From positions 103,572-167,571 of the forward strand of contig CAKOKS010000002.1 of the NCBI GenBank assembly GCA_934095845.1: DNA of 64,000 nucleotides. The letters run 5' to 3'. Position 1 is the stretch's first letter. The number at the start of each line of letters is the position of its first letter. Source of the DNA: an uncultured Bacilli bacterium (GTDB lineage Bacteria; Bacillota_I; Bacilli_A; RF39; UBA660). Positions 30,227 through 38,416 of this stretch are shown here, piece after piece. The notes under the pieces were generated by a model that did no database searches, was not told where the DNA came from, and worked only from the letters and a program-made list of their open reading frames with translations. A program made the translations under genes and the position numbers.

Positions 30227-31006
30227 ATGGAAAAACACGTATTTAAAAAAAAGTTTGGTCAAAATTTTTTAAGCGACAAAGCAATAATTAATGATATTAC
30301 ATCTTCAATTAATCCAAATGAAGATGATTTAATAATAGAAATTGGTCCTGGAAGTGGTGCTCTTACTAAAAACCTGGTTAAATATAATTCTAATCTTATA
30401 TGTTATGAAGTTGATACGGATTTAGAAAACACACTTAATCAAATAAAAAACGATAAAACTCAAATAATTTTTGATGATTTTCTAAAAAGAGATATTAAAA
30501 AAGACATTGAAAAAATTAATTACAAGGATTTATACATCATTGGGAATTTACCATATTATATAACAACTCCAATAATTTTATCGATAATTGAGCCAAAAAT
30601 TAATGTTAAAGAAATGGTATTTATGGTTCAAAAAGAGGTTGCGGAAAGATTTTCTTCTAATCCTGGTTCAAAAGATTATGGTTCTATAAGTGTTTTATTA
30701 AATTACTATTTTGATATAAAAAAATTATTTAATGTTTCTAGAAACAAATTTTATCCAGTACCAAATGTTGATTCAAGTGTAATAAAACTTACCAAAAAAG
30801 AAAATATACTTAAAGTGGATTTTGATAAATTTAATAAACTAGTAAGAGACTCATTTCAATTTAAAAGAAAAAATATTAGAAATAATTTGAAAAAATATGA
30901 TTTAGAGAAAATTGATTTTATTTTAAAAAAGTATGGTTTTTCAATTAATAATCGTGCTGAAGAACTTTCATATGATATATTTGTTGAACTTGCTAATAAT
31001 ATTTAG
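30227..31006 (+). CDS. rsmA: 16S rRNA dimethyladenosine transferase RsmA (KsgA)
   Basis: 259 residues. FGQNFLSD, EIGPGSGALT and the catalytic IGNLPYYITTPI identify the enzyme that dimethylates A1518 and A1519. AGGTGAT precedes the ATG. The end overlaps the convergent phosphopantetheinyl transferase gene by 4 bases. Confidence 0.96.
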   Translation: MEKHVFKKKFGQNFLSDKAIINDITSSINPNEDDLIIEIGPGSGALTKNLVKYNSNLICYEVDTDLENTLNQIKNDKTQIIFDDFLKRDIKKDIEKINYKDLYIIGNLPYYITTPIILSIIEPKINVKEMVFMVQKEVAERFSSNPGSKDYGSISVLLNYYFDIKKLFNVSRNKFYPVPNVDSSVIKLTKKENILKVDFDKFNKLVRDSFQFKRKNIRNNLKKYDLEKIDFILKKYGFSINNRAEELSYDIFVELANNI

Positions 31007-31016
31007 CAAGTTTTTT
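30987..31016. terminator. Terminator shared by rsmA and the convergent gene
   Basis: AACTTGCTAA pairs with TTAGCAAGTT (6-nt loop), then TTTT on the plus strand. It overlaps both coding ends. Confidence 0.8.
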
Positions 31017-31587
31017 CAACTATTGAAATTATATAATTAGGTATGTCATTAATAAATTTATAAGTAACATTTTTATCATTAATAATTATATTTTCTTCTT
31101 TTATAGAAAATTTTACCTCTTTGATACAATTAATTCCAAATCCATAACACTTGCCATATGCTTCTTTTAAGGATAGTACTTTTGTATAATTTTCGTTATT
31201 ATTGGAATAGAATTTTTCATCTTTATCAAAAAAACTATTCATAATTTTAAAATTCATTTTTTGTATACTTTGAATATCAATGCCTATTTCTTTATCAGAT
31301 AATGCACATATAACATATTTATCTGAATGACTCGTACTATAAAATAAAGGATAATTAGTAATGGAAGGTTTTCCATCTTTATTCTTAGTAAACTTCAAAT
31401 CATTATAATTAATATTTTTTTCTAAAAGTAAGGTCATAAGAAGTTTTAAACCTAAAATACTTCTTTTTTTATCATCAATAGTAGGGAGTTTATCAATATC
31501 TTTCTTTTTGAAATTATTTATACTTTCATAAATAGATTTATAATCATTGTCGTTATAGTCGTTAATATTTGCATATAGGTATTTCAT
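31003..31587 (-). CDS. Sfp-type 4'-phosphopantetheinyl transferase
   Basis: 194 residues. GKPSITNYPLFYSTSHS, the Mg-binding EIGIDIQ and LSLKEAYGKCYG follow the Sfp/AcpT signature blocks. It moves phosphopantetheine from CoA to a carrier protein. AcpS is the usual enzyme for fatty-acid ACP; an Sfp type suggests either that it is the only one or that a peptide or polyketide synthase exists elsewhere. AAAGGAG precedes the ATG. It is the only minus-strand gene in this stretch. Confidence 0.85.
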   Translation of the reverse strand: MKYLYANINDYNDNDYKSIYESINNFKKKDIDKLPTIDDKKRSILGLKLLMTLLLEKNINYNDLKFTKNKDGKPSITNYPLFYSTSHSDKYVICALSDKEIGIDIQSIQKMNFKIMNSFFDKDEKFYSNNNENYTKVLSLKEAYGKCYGFGINCIKEVKFSIKEENIIINDKNVTYKFINDIPNYIISIVEKTC

Positions 31588-31655
31588 AGATAAACTCCTT
31601 TAAATAAAAATTCTATAGAGATTATAACATAATAAGCAAGAAATAATGAAATATT

Positions 31656-31690
31656 CATAAACTATTGCAAGAAAAACAACATAAACTATT
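31656..31690 (+). promoter_or_regulatory. Possible mother-cell (sigma-K-like) promoter region before yabG
   Basis: CATAAACTATT occurs twice, at 31656-31666 and 31680-31690. CATAAACTA fits the -10 pattern CATA-N3-TA of sigma-K. No clear -35 was assigned. Confidence 0.4.
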
Positions 31691-31702
31691 ATGGGTGATA
31701 AT

Positions 31703-32470
31703 ATGAGTTTTAAAAAAGGGGATATTGTATCAAGAATTAGTCATAATAATGATGTTATATTTAAAATCTTAAAGATTGAAGGTAATATTGCTTATTTAAA
31801 AGGTACAGATGTAAGACTTTATGCTGATGCTGATGTAAGTGACTTAGTTTTATCTGAAGAACGTGAAGAAGAAATGCCAATAGTTGATTTAATAGGTCAA
31901 GATCGCGATGAATATTTTTATCTTCCAGGAAAGATTTTACATATAGATGGAGATCAAGATTATCTAGATAAATCTCTTATGTTTTATAAAAAAGCGGGAG
32001 TTTTAGCTATTGGAAAAAGAGTGCCTGAATCAGAAATGCCATCCAAGATAGATTTATTATTAAATGAAGTAAAACCTGATATTTTAGTAATAACTGGTCA
32101 TGATGCATTTTATGGGCATCTAGCATCATCTTCTACTGATTTATCTAAATATAAAAATTCAAAATATTTTGTTAAATCAGTTCAAAAAGCTAGGGATTAT
32201 GAAAAAAGTCATGAAAAACTTGTAATTATAGCTGGTGCATGTCAAAGTGATTATGAAGATATTATAAAAAGTGGTGCCAATTTTGCTAGTAGCCCTAAAA
32301 GAGTAAATATTCATGCTTTAGATCCAGCAATTATTGCTGTTAATATTGCCTTAACTGATAAGAATAAGCGACTAGATATAAAAGAACTGTTAAATAAAAC
32401 AAAATATGGTAAAAGTGGAATAGGAGGTCTTGTTGGTAATGGTATGATGTACATTGGATATCCTAGATAA
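31703..32470 (+). CDS. yabG: Sporulation-specific protease YabG
   Basis: 255 residues. KGDIVSRISHNNDVIFKI, VLITGHDAFYG (here VITGHDAFYGHL), IIAGACQSDYEDI and ASSPKRVNIHALDP are conserved in YabG, which processes spore coat proteins in the mother cell. GGGTGATAAT precedes ATG 31703; an ATG at 31691 lies before the binding site. It is a strong sign of a sporulation programme. Confidence 0.92.
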   Translation: MSFKKGDIVSRISHNNDVIFKILKIEGNIAYLKGTDVRLYADADVSDLVLSEEREEEMPIVDLIGQDRDEYFYLPGKILHIDGDQDYLDKSLMFYKKAGVLAIGKRVPESEMPSKIDLLLNEVKPDILVITGHDAFYGHLASSSTDLSKYKNSKYFVKSVQKARDYEKSHEKLVIIAGACQSDYEDIIKSGANFASSPKRVNIHALDPAIIAVNIALTDKNKRLDIKELLNKTKYGKSGIGGLVGNGMMYIGYPR

Positions 32471-32532
32471 AATATATTGCAATTTTCCATTTTATGTATT
32501 AAAATAAAATTATAATAGAGAGGTGAAACAGG

Positions 32533-32811
32533 ATGGAAATTACAAATGTACGTGTACGTGTAGTTGAAAAAGAAAATTCAAAAATGAGAGGATTTGCATC
32601 TGTAACAATAGATAATCAATTTGTTGTTCATGATATTAGAATTCTTGAAGGAGATAATGGTCTATTCTTAGCTATGCCAAGTAAACAAACTGGTGTTGGT
32701 GAATATAGAGATATAGCTCATCCAATTAATCAAGAAGCTAGACAATTATTTACTGATGCTATCTTAAAAGAATACGAAGAAGAACTAAAAAGATCAGCTG
32801 AAGAAAATTAA
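32533..32811 (+). CDS. spoVG: SpoVG, RNA/DNA-binding regulator
   Basis: 92 residues. [28 protein letters not shown] and FLAMPSKQT are near-invariant in SpoVG. It affects septation and cortex formation in Bacillus and virulence genes in Staphylococcus. AGGTGAAA precedes the ATG. Confidence 0.96.
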   Translation: MEITNVRVRVVEKENSKMRGFASVTIDNQFVVHDIRILEGDNGLFLAMPSKQTGVGEYRDIAHPINQEARQLFTDAILKEYEEELKRSAEEN

Positions 32812-32835
32812 TTCACTTTATGTGAATTTTTTTTT
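32811..32835 (+). terminator. Intrinsic terminator after spoVG
   Basis: ATTCAC/GTGAAT stem with loop TTTAT and a run of nine T. Confidence 0.85.
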
Positions 32836-32868
32836 GACTCTTAAATATATTTTATTAGGAGGATAATA

Positions 32869-33141
32869 ATGGAAAATAATAATAGCATTAATCATGTAGT
32901 AAAAATGATTGAAAGAAAAAATATAGTAATAAGTGGTATAAAAAAGATTGTTAGTTTTGATGATAAACAATTTTTATTAGAAAGCATTATGGGTAATATA
33001 GTAATTAAAGGATCTAATTTGGAAATGATAAAATTAGATACAATAGATGGAAATGTTTCAATAAAAGGAACAATTGATTCAATGAATTATATAGATGATA
33101 AAAAAGTAAGTGATTCTATTATTACTAAGTTATTTAAATGA
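32869..33141 (+). CDS. yabP: Sporulation protein YabP
   Basis: 90 residues. NHVVKMIERKNIVISGIKKI, VSFDDKQFLLES, IKGSNLEMIKLD and GNVSIKG follow the YabP pattern. In B. subtilis yabP is sigma-E dependent and needed for the cortex. GGAGGA precedes the ATG. The stop overlaps the yabQ start (ATGA). Confidence 0.88.
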   Translation: MENNNSINHVVKMIERKNIVISGIKKIVSFDDKQFLLESIMGNIVIKGSNLEMIKLDTIDGNVSIKGTIDSMNYIDDKKVSDSIITKLFK

Positions 33142-33413
33142 ATCAATTTTTATATGTTTTAATGATAATTGGATATTCATTTTTATGTGTACTCATTTAT
33201 CAAATTTTTATTAAAAAAAACAAAGTAATTAAATTTATTTTACAATTTATGTTTTTTATAGGATTAATATATATATGTTATAAGTATAATTATTTTATTT
33301 TTAATTATTATGTAGTACTTTCAATAATAAGTGGAGTTTTATTAGGTATTATTGTAAAAAATTATGTAAACAAGCGATTTAAAGATAAATATTTTAAATC
33401 TAAACATAAATAA
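33138..33413 (+). CDS. yabQ: Sporulation membrane protein YabQ
   Basis: 91 residues with three hydrophobic segments and a basic tail, much shorter than B. subtilis YabQ. Motifs are weak; identity rests on the translationally coupled yabP-yabQ-divIC order and the membrane topology. In Bacillus it localises to the forespore membrane and is needed for the cortex. Confidence 0.75.
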   Translation: MNQFLYVLMIIGYSFLCVLIYQIFIKKNKVIKFILQFMFFIGLIYICYKYNYFIFNYYVVLSIISGVLLGIIVKNYVNKRFKDKYFKSKHK

Positions 33414-33443
33414 TGAGTTATATTATTCATAGGAGGAATTGCT

Positions 33444-33731
33444 ATGAGTAAGTACAAAATGAGATTATGTTTATATTTTGTATTATTTATTACATTGATA
33501 GGTATTATGGGCTTATCATGTTTTGGAACATGGCAAAAAATTCTTAATAATAAAAGAGAAAAAGAGAGATTAGATAATGTTTATACTTCCTTATTAAAAG
33601 ATGAGACAAATTTGGAGGATGATGTAAAAAAATTACAGGATCCAGAATATGTTGCTAAATATGCACGTGAGAAATATCTTTATACTAAAGAAGGAGAATA
33701 TGTTATCGATTTAAGTGATTTGAAGAATTAA
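33444..33731 (+). CDS. divIC: Cell division protein DivIC/FtsB family
   Basis: 95 residues. A single N-terminal membrane segment, a coiled coil (NNKREKERLDNVYTSLLKDE) and the extracytoplasmic PEYVAKYAREKYLYTKEGEY are typical of DivIC. It joins FtsL and DivIB at the septum. GGAGGA precedes the ATG. Confidence 0.9.
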   Translation: MSKYKMRLCLYFVLFITLIGIMGLSCFGTWQKILNNKREKERLDNVYTSLLKDETNLEDDVKKLQDPEYVAKYAREKYLYTKEGEYVIDLSDLKN

Positions 33732-33732
33732 T

Positions 33733-33767
33733 TTGAATAATACCATATTATGTGGTATTATTTGTTT
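33733..33767 (+). promoter_or_regulatory. ssrA promoter embedded in the divIC terminator hairpin
   Basis: TTGAAT (33733-33738), 17 bases, TATTAT (33756-33761), ending 10 bases before mature tmRNA. The same bases form a 10-bp inverted repeat (AATAATACCA/TGGTATTATT, 33736-33762), so one element may both end divIC transcription and start ssrA. Confidence 0.65.
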
Positions 33768-33771
33768 ATCT

Positions 33772-34124
33772 GGGGTCGTAATTTGGTTTCGACAGATTAT
33801 GGTTTTGATTTAGCTGCAGGTAGTAGATATGCTTTAAATATCACAATTTAAAAATAACTGACAAAAGTTTTAATTTTTCTCCAGTATACGCTTAATTATT
33901 AGCAAGGAGGCTGATATTTTAATCATCCATAGTTAAAATATTGGTTCATATATGTGGATTATATTTATATTAGTTCTTATATGATATAGATGAATAATTT
34001 ATAAGATAGTAAGTATTAGTTTGTTAGATGCTTTTGTACTTATGAAATTTTAATTCTGACTAAACCTGTAGATGCTACTTTGAAAGTGATTTGGACGGGA
34101 GTTCGAGTCTCCCCGACTCCACCA
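33772..34124 (+). ncRNA. ssrA: Transfer-messenger RNA
   Basis: 353 nt. The 5' end GGGGTCGTAATTTGGTTTCG pairs with CGACTCC before ACCA, giving a tRNA-Ala-like acceptor with a G-U at the third pair. The T-arm GGGAGTTCGAGTCTCCC is complete and CCA is encoded. The tag frame is 33860-33895: after the tRNA-borne Ala it reads DKSFNFSPVYA then TAA, so the tag is ADKSFNFSPVYA. With SmpB it rescues stalled ribosomes. Confidence 0.96.
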
Positions 34125-34169
34125 GATTGATAGGAAACTCGGACACGTCCTGAGTTTAAGTAATAGATT

Positions 34170-34195
34170 ACTAACTAGAAATAGTTAGTTTTTTT
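34170..34195 (+). terminator. Intrinsic terminator after ssrA
   Basis: ACTAACTA/TAGTTAGT stem with a GAAA tetraloop and seven T (34189-34195). Confidence 0.85.
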
Positions 34196-34225
34196 CTGCT
34201 TAAAACGAAAGTAAGAATGATGATT

Positions 34226-34483
34226 ATGTTTGAGATAGAAACTAAAAATTTGAAAATAAGTGATAAACTTAATAGAAAGATAGACATGATATGTCGGTTT
34301 GCTTGTGTTAAATATGAATTTATGCTTGGTAATATTAAATCAGTTAAAAATACTAATATTGACTATGTAAAACCTCATATTTTAAAAGTTAAAGGAAATG
34401 ATTACTTAATACTAGAAGAATGTGAAGAAGTCTTTATAAATGGATATAATGAGAAAATAAAACTACAAAGGCAAAACAATTAG
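34226..34483 (+). CDS. Small protein of unknown function, paralogue 1
   Basis: About 85 residues. I do not recognise the family. Its frame aligns without gaps over at least 70 residues with a broken frame at 38022-38294: shared positions include M-IC-F, TN--Y---H, and the end KIKL. The alignment supports ATG 34226 as the start; ATG codons at 34217 and 34220 are alternatives and no strong ribosome binding site is visible. Both copies follow a terminator with a GAAA tetraloop. It is the first gene after ssrA and may belong to an integrated element. Confidence 0.5.
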   Translation: MFEIETKNLKISDKLNRKIDMICRFACVKYEFMLGNIKSVKNTNIDYVKPHILKVKGNDYLILEECEEVFINGYNEKIKLQRQNN

Positions 34484-35670
34484 CAAAAGATAGACCTACT
34501 AACTTTAATAATAATGCAATTCAAAATGGTATTCAACTATCAAAAGTAAATCATCATAACTTACGAGTATATGAACATAATCAAGAAATTATTTATACCA
34601 TTAAATGAAGTAATGATATAGTTCAAGATACAAAAGATTTATACATTGAATTATTTGATGAAGCAAGAATTAATTATAATAATAAACAAACTCGTGATGA
34701 TAGAAAAATAGATAATTACTTTAATAAAATAGCAAATGATAATAAACATGATTTAGCAGTTGAAATAATTATTGAACTTGGAGATATGCATTATTGGGAA
34801 GATAAAACAATGGAAGAAAAATATAAAATGGTAGATGTATTTAAATAACAAGTAAAATATTTAGAAAAGTTAGTTCCTACTTTTAAAGTTGCTAATGCTA
34901 CTATTCATTTTGATGAACATTCACCACTTATACATATAGCTGGTGTTCCGTTTAAAGATAATTGTAAAACTGGTTTATCAATACAAGTTGGTAAATCAAA
35001 TGTTTTTATAGTTGATTATTTGAAAGTTATTCAAGATAGAATGAGAGAATATTGTATTGATGAATTTAATAAAGTTTATAAAATTGATATGGAATTAAAA
35101 GAAAAACTACCAGGAAGAAATCGAGATTATAGATCAGATCAAATGAAGAATTATGAAGTTTTAAAAAGTAATTATTATAAGCAACAAAAGAAGATTAAAA
35201 AAGTTAATGATAAAACCGATTCTTTAAACGAAAAATCAAAAAATATTAAAGAGATAATAAGTAATTTAAAGCAACAACCTTTAAATAAAAATAATGTTCT
35301 CCTATCTAATGACAATAAAGATAAAATAATTAAGTATATTGAAGATATAGAATAAAATAATAAAGATTTTAAATCATTAACGACTTATCAAGTGTCATTA
35401 AAAGAAATTAAAAATGATTTAATTAATAATCATAAAAGAATAAATAAATTAGAAGATAAAAATGAAGAATTGCAAGAGGAATTAGATGAAAAAGATTCTT
35501 TATTAGAAAATGCTAGAAATAAAATTAATGAATTGGAAAAGAAGAATTGGATTCTTGAATATAAGTTAAGACAATGGAAAGAAAGATTCGATAAATTAGT
35601 AAATTATGTTAAGAATACTTGTTTATATGTTATAATTTATATAAATAATAACGGAGGTTTTTTATGCTAA
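34453..35670 (+). pseudogene. Mob/Pre (MobV-type) plasmid relaxase, broken by in-frame stops
   Basis: One frame carries a recognisable mobilisation protein: KQLAKDRPTNFNNN, QTRDDRKIDNYFNKI, then the relaxase histidine region ATIHFDEHSPLIHIAGVP, KTGLSIQVGKSNVF and GRNRDYRSDQM, then a long coiled coil. The frame is never shifted but has stops at 34606 (TGA), 34846 (TAA) and 35353 (TAA). The start is missing, and the metal-binding motif HxDExxPHxH reads PLIH, with one histidine lost. It would nick plasmid DNA at oriT in an active element. The C-terminus runs into the promoter of the next gene. Confidence 0.85.
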
Positions 35671-37808
35671 GTTATGAAGAGATAATGAATTATTGTTCTA
35701 AATATAGAGTTGAAAATGGAAATGTATTTGATAAAAATACTAATCAACAAATTATAGACGAAGATATAATTTTAAAAGTTAAATCCTCAATCTTATTGTT
35801 TAAAGAATCTAAAGAATCATATCAATCAGATATGCAACAATTTGGAAAAGCATCTAAATCTCAAGAAGATTATATAAAAAAAACAATGGAAAAATTTAGT
35901 GTTCATAATGAACAAAGTTCATTTGGTATAAACAAATTAGTAAATGCTATATTAAATTCAAATGGCCATTATGAAGAGTTTATGTCAGGTAATGATTTAC
36001 AAAACAGTAAATTTTCAATTTTAGTTGCACCTAAAAATGAATACGGATTAGCATTTTTAAAATTAAAATTTAGAGAAAAAGGATTAGATATAGAAGATTT
36101 AAAAATAAGTCAAGATTTAAGTGAATTACAACATAATGGTGTATCAAAAGTAATTATTGATTTTAAAGTTAAAAAATATGAAAAAAATGTTCAAAATAAT
36201 CAAGAAAATGTAATTCAATCTAATATTCAACATCCAAGAGCACAAGAACTTAATGAATTAGAAAGACAAAAACAAATTGCAAAACAAAATAATGATGAAG
36301 TTGCATATAATTATGCTAAATCTTCAATTGAAAAAATAATAATAGAATCAAGATTAGAAGTATCACCAGAGGAATGGGATTCTATGGGTATTCAAGATAA
36401 AATTGCTTTCGTTAAGATTAAAATGAATGAAGCAAGAATATTAAATGATCAAGATGAATTTAATTATTGGAATTCTAACTTAAATAGTTTAAATGAAAAA
36501 GTACAATCAAGTGAAAGTAAAATAGAAGATATTTTTGATGAAAAAAAATCTTCTTTAGAAGATTTAAAAAATACAATAGGAAATACCGAAGGATATGTTG
36601 TATTAGTTCATGGTACTCATATGACGAATGAAGAAGTTCAAAGCATGATTTTTAAAGAAGGTTTGAGAACAACAAATTTTAATGAAAAAACAACATTAGA
36701 TAAAACAACAAAACCATTTGACATTTCTAAATATACATCTGAAGAAATTAAAAGATTATTTGAAAACTATGATCATAATAATAAAAATATGGTTGTTATA
36801 AAACTTCCTTTGGAATATTTTAATAAGTATGATTTTACAGGAGATTTAGATTGTAGAAAAACAAGAGCATTTATGAAAGATAAAATTTATATAGATGGTC
36901 GTTATAAATACTTATTAGATCCTAAATTTATTGTAGGAAGCTACAATACTGAAACAATGGAAACTATGTTAAACCCTTCATTTGAAAGAGAATTAACTGT
37001 TGAAACAAAAAAAGAATTACGAAAAAAATTGATTAAATTACAACAAGACATTGGTCTTGATTCTGAATTAATTGAGCAAATCAATTCTGATGGGATAGTA
37101 GAAGTTAATCAACCGACATATAATAGTGCGCTTACTAGTGGTTCAAATAGTAATGATTATCAAGAAATGATTCAGGAATTAGAAACAAAAAAAGATTATA
37201 ATTATTATTTTGATGAAATGCTAAAAGCAACACAACAATATAATCCAAATATTCAAATGACTAATGAACAAAAGAAACAACTTATCGGTGAGATTTTTTA
37301 TAATGAAGGTTATTTAATTGAATCATTATCGAATGATGAAGAACTAAGACAAATTATGACTCGTTCAGTTAATGAATTGTCTAATAATGAGATGCAAATT
37401 AAATTACAAAACATAATATTAACTGAAATACAAGAAAAACATAAACAATTCCACCCTGAAAAACAAGAAGTTGAACAAAATCAAAATGTTAAAAAACCAA
37501 CTGAAAATAAAAACAATGAAGGATTAGATTTATCAGTATTAATCGAACAATTAAGAAACGGATTAAATCAAGTTCAAAATGCATATCGTTCCATGTTATC
37601 AGATGGATATATAGATGACGAAGAATTGGCAACTTTGTTAGGGATGGTTAATAAAGTAATAAATAATGGTTATTCATTAAAAAGTCTGGCAACCGATCAA
37701 AGTGATTTAAGAGTTATATCTGTTATTATCAATAGTTTGGAAGAAGAACAAAAGAAAATGAATAAGATGCAAAATGGAATTGAAGAAATTGGTAGAAGTA
37801 TGAGATGA
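35664..37808 (+). CDS. Large protein of unknown function with a weak ADP-ribosyltransferase-like stretch
   Basis: 714 residues, intact, with GGAGG before the ATG and TATAAT upstream inside the Mob remnant. I do not recognise a family over the full length. The N-terminal 190 residues look globular; about 190-300 are charged and probably helical (ELNELERQKQIAKQNNDEVA). At about residues 312-340 VVLVHGTHMTNEEVQSM and FKEGLRTT resemble the HGT...GL pattern seen in ADP-ribosyltransferase and KptA folds. The C-terminal 250 residues are helical and Gln/Asn-rich. No signal peptide or membrane segment is seen. It may be cargo of the element. Confidence 0.5.
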   Translation: MLSYEEIMNYCSKYRVENGNVFDKNTNQQIIDEDIILKVKSSILLFKESKESYQSDMQQFGKASKSQEDYIKKTMEKFSVHNEQSSFGINKLVNAILNSNGHYEEFMSGNDLQNSKFSILVAPKNEYGLAFLKLKFREKGLDIEDLKISQDLSELQHNGVSKVIIDFKVKKYEKNVQNNQENVIQSNIQHPRAQELNELERQKQIAKQNNDEVAYNYAKSSIEKIIIESRLEVSPEEWDSMGIQDKIAFVKIKMNEARILNDQDEFNYWNSNLNSLNEKVQSSESKIEDIFDEKKSSLEDLKNTIGNTEGYVVLVHGTHMTNEEVQSMIFKEGLRTTNFNEKTTLDKTTKPFDISKYTSEEIKRLFENYDHNNKNMVVIKLPLEYFNKYDFTGDLDCRKTRAFMKDKIYIDGRYKYLLDPKFIVGSYNTETMETMLNPSFERELTVETKKELRKKLIKLQQDIGLDSELIEQINSDGIVEVNQPTYNSALTSGSNSNDYQEMIQELETKKDYNYYFDEMLKATQQYNPNIQMTNEQKKQLIGEIFYNEGYLIESLSNDEELRQIMTRSVNELSNNEMQIKLQNIILTEIQEKHKQFHPEKQEVEQNQNVKKPTENKNNEGLDLSVLIEQLRNGLNQVQNAYRSMLSDGYIDDEELATLLGMVNKVINNGYSLKSLATDQSDLRVISVIINSLEEEQKKMNKMQNGIEEIGRSMR

Positions 37809-37810
37809 CA

Positions 37811-37837
37811 AAAGAAATGGACTTTCCATTTCTTTTA
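37811..37837 (+). terminator. Intrinsic terminator after the 714-residue gene
   Basis: AAAGAAATGGA pairs with its complement through a 3-nt loop (11 bp), followed by T residues. Confidence 0.85.
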
Positions 37838-37851
37838 GTTTGTGACAAAAT

Positions 37852-37985
37852 GTAAGAAGTTAGTAAGTTTATTACTTACTATCATCTTTTTGCTTGACAG
37901 TTGTTAAACCTGCTTCTTACTGGGACTATTGACGAATCTATTCGAACTTTTAGATAGATATCAATCAGAAATGATTGATTTTTTC
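37852..37985 (+). other. Structured non-coding stretch ending in a GAAA-loop terminator
   Basis: GTAAGAAG (37852-37859) can pair with CTTCTTAC (37913-37920), enclosing TAGTAAG/CTTACTA. Then come CGAAT/ATTCG (37933-37944) and a terminator TCAATCA-GAAA-TGATTGA with six T (37961-37985). The words TAAACCTG (37905-37912) and TTCGA (37941-37945) also occur in the tmRNA 3' region at a similar distance. It may be a small RNA or a degraded copy of the ssrA end. Confidence 0.35.
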
Positions 37986-38021
37986 GTTTTATAAGAAAAA
38001 ATCATAGAAAGATTGGTGTCT

Positions 38022-38294
38022 ATGATAAAAATAATTAAAGAATAAATTGGGATTGATGAATCTTTAGTTTCAAGATTAAGTGTTATATGTGGTTTTTGTA
38101 ATACTACTACCATCATAGAAAATGGTAGTATTAGGAAGATAGAACACACTAATTTAACTTATATTGAATCACATAGAATTATTATAAATAATGAACTATA
38201 TATAGCATTTAATTATTCGAATGAAATCTATGTTCATAATCTCGATAAAAAGATAAAACTTTCAAAACTAGAACAATATATAAAAGAAAACTAA
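38022..38294 (+). pseudogene. Paralogue 2 of the small unknown protein, broken by one in-frame stop
   Basis: ATG 38022 opens MIKIIKE and hits TAA at 38043; the same frame then continues IGIDESLVSRLSVICGFCN to KLEQYIKEN and ends at 38292-38294. It aligns residue for residue with the intact copy at 34226, so one nonsense change is the only interruption. GGTG lies 3 bases before the ATG. Restart at a later codon is possible but no site is seen. Confidence 0.6.
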
Positions 38295-38384
38295 ATACAA
38301 TTTATTCACTATAGTTAGTGTAGAATAAGTATGGAGATTTCACACAAAAAAAGCATATAATTTAATTAGATTAATTGTAAGATG

Positions 38385-38416
38385 AAAAGATTAGATAGTC
38401 AATATTTAATCTTTTT
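38385..38416. terminator. Convergent hairpin between the paralogue-2 remnant and the transposase remnant
   Basis: AAAAGATTA (38385-38393) pairs with TAATCTTTT (38407-38415), with A and T runs on both sides. Confidence 0.6.

Noticed and set aside
34453..35670. Stop-codon reassignment in the element
   Set aside because: TAA and TGA both occur as in-frame stops and also end neighbouring genes; the relaxase has also lost a catalytic histidine and its start, so decay is simpler.
37852..38294. Type III toxin-antitoxin (RNA repeats, terminator, toxin)
   Set aside because: No tandem RNA repeats precede the terminator, and the small protein is too short and unlike ToxN.
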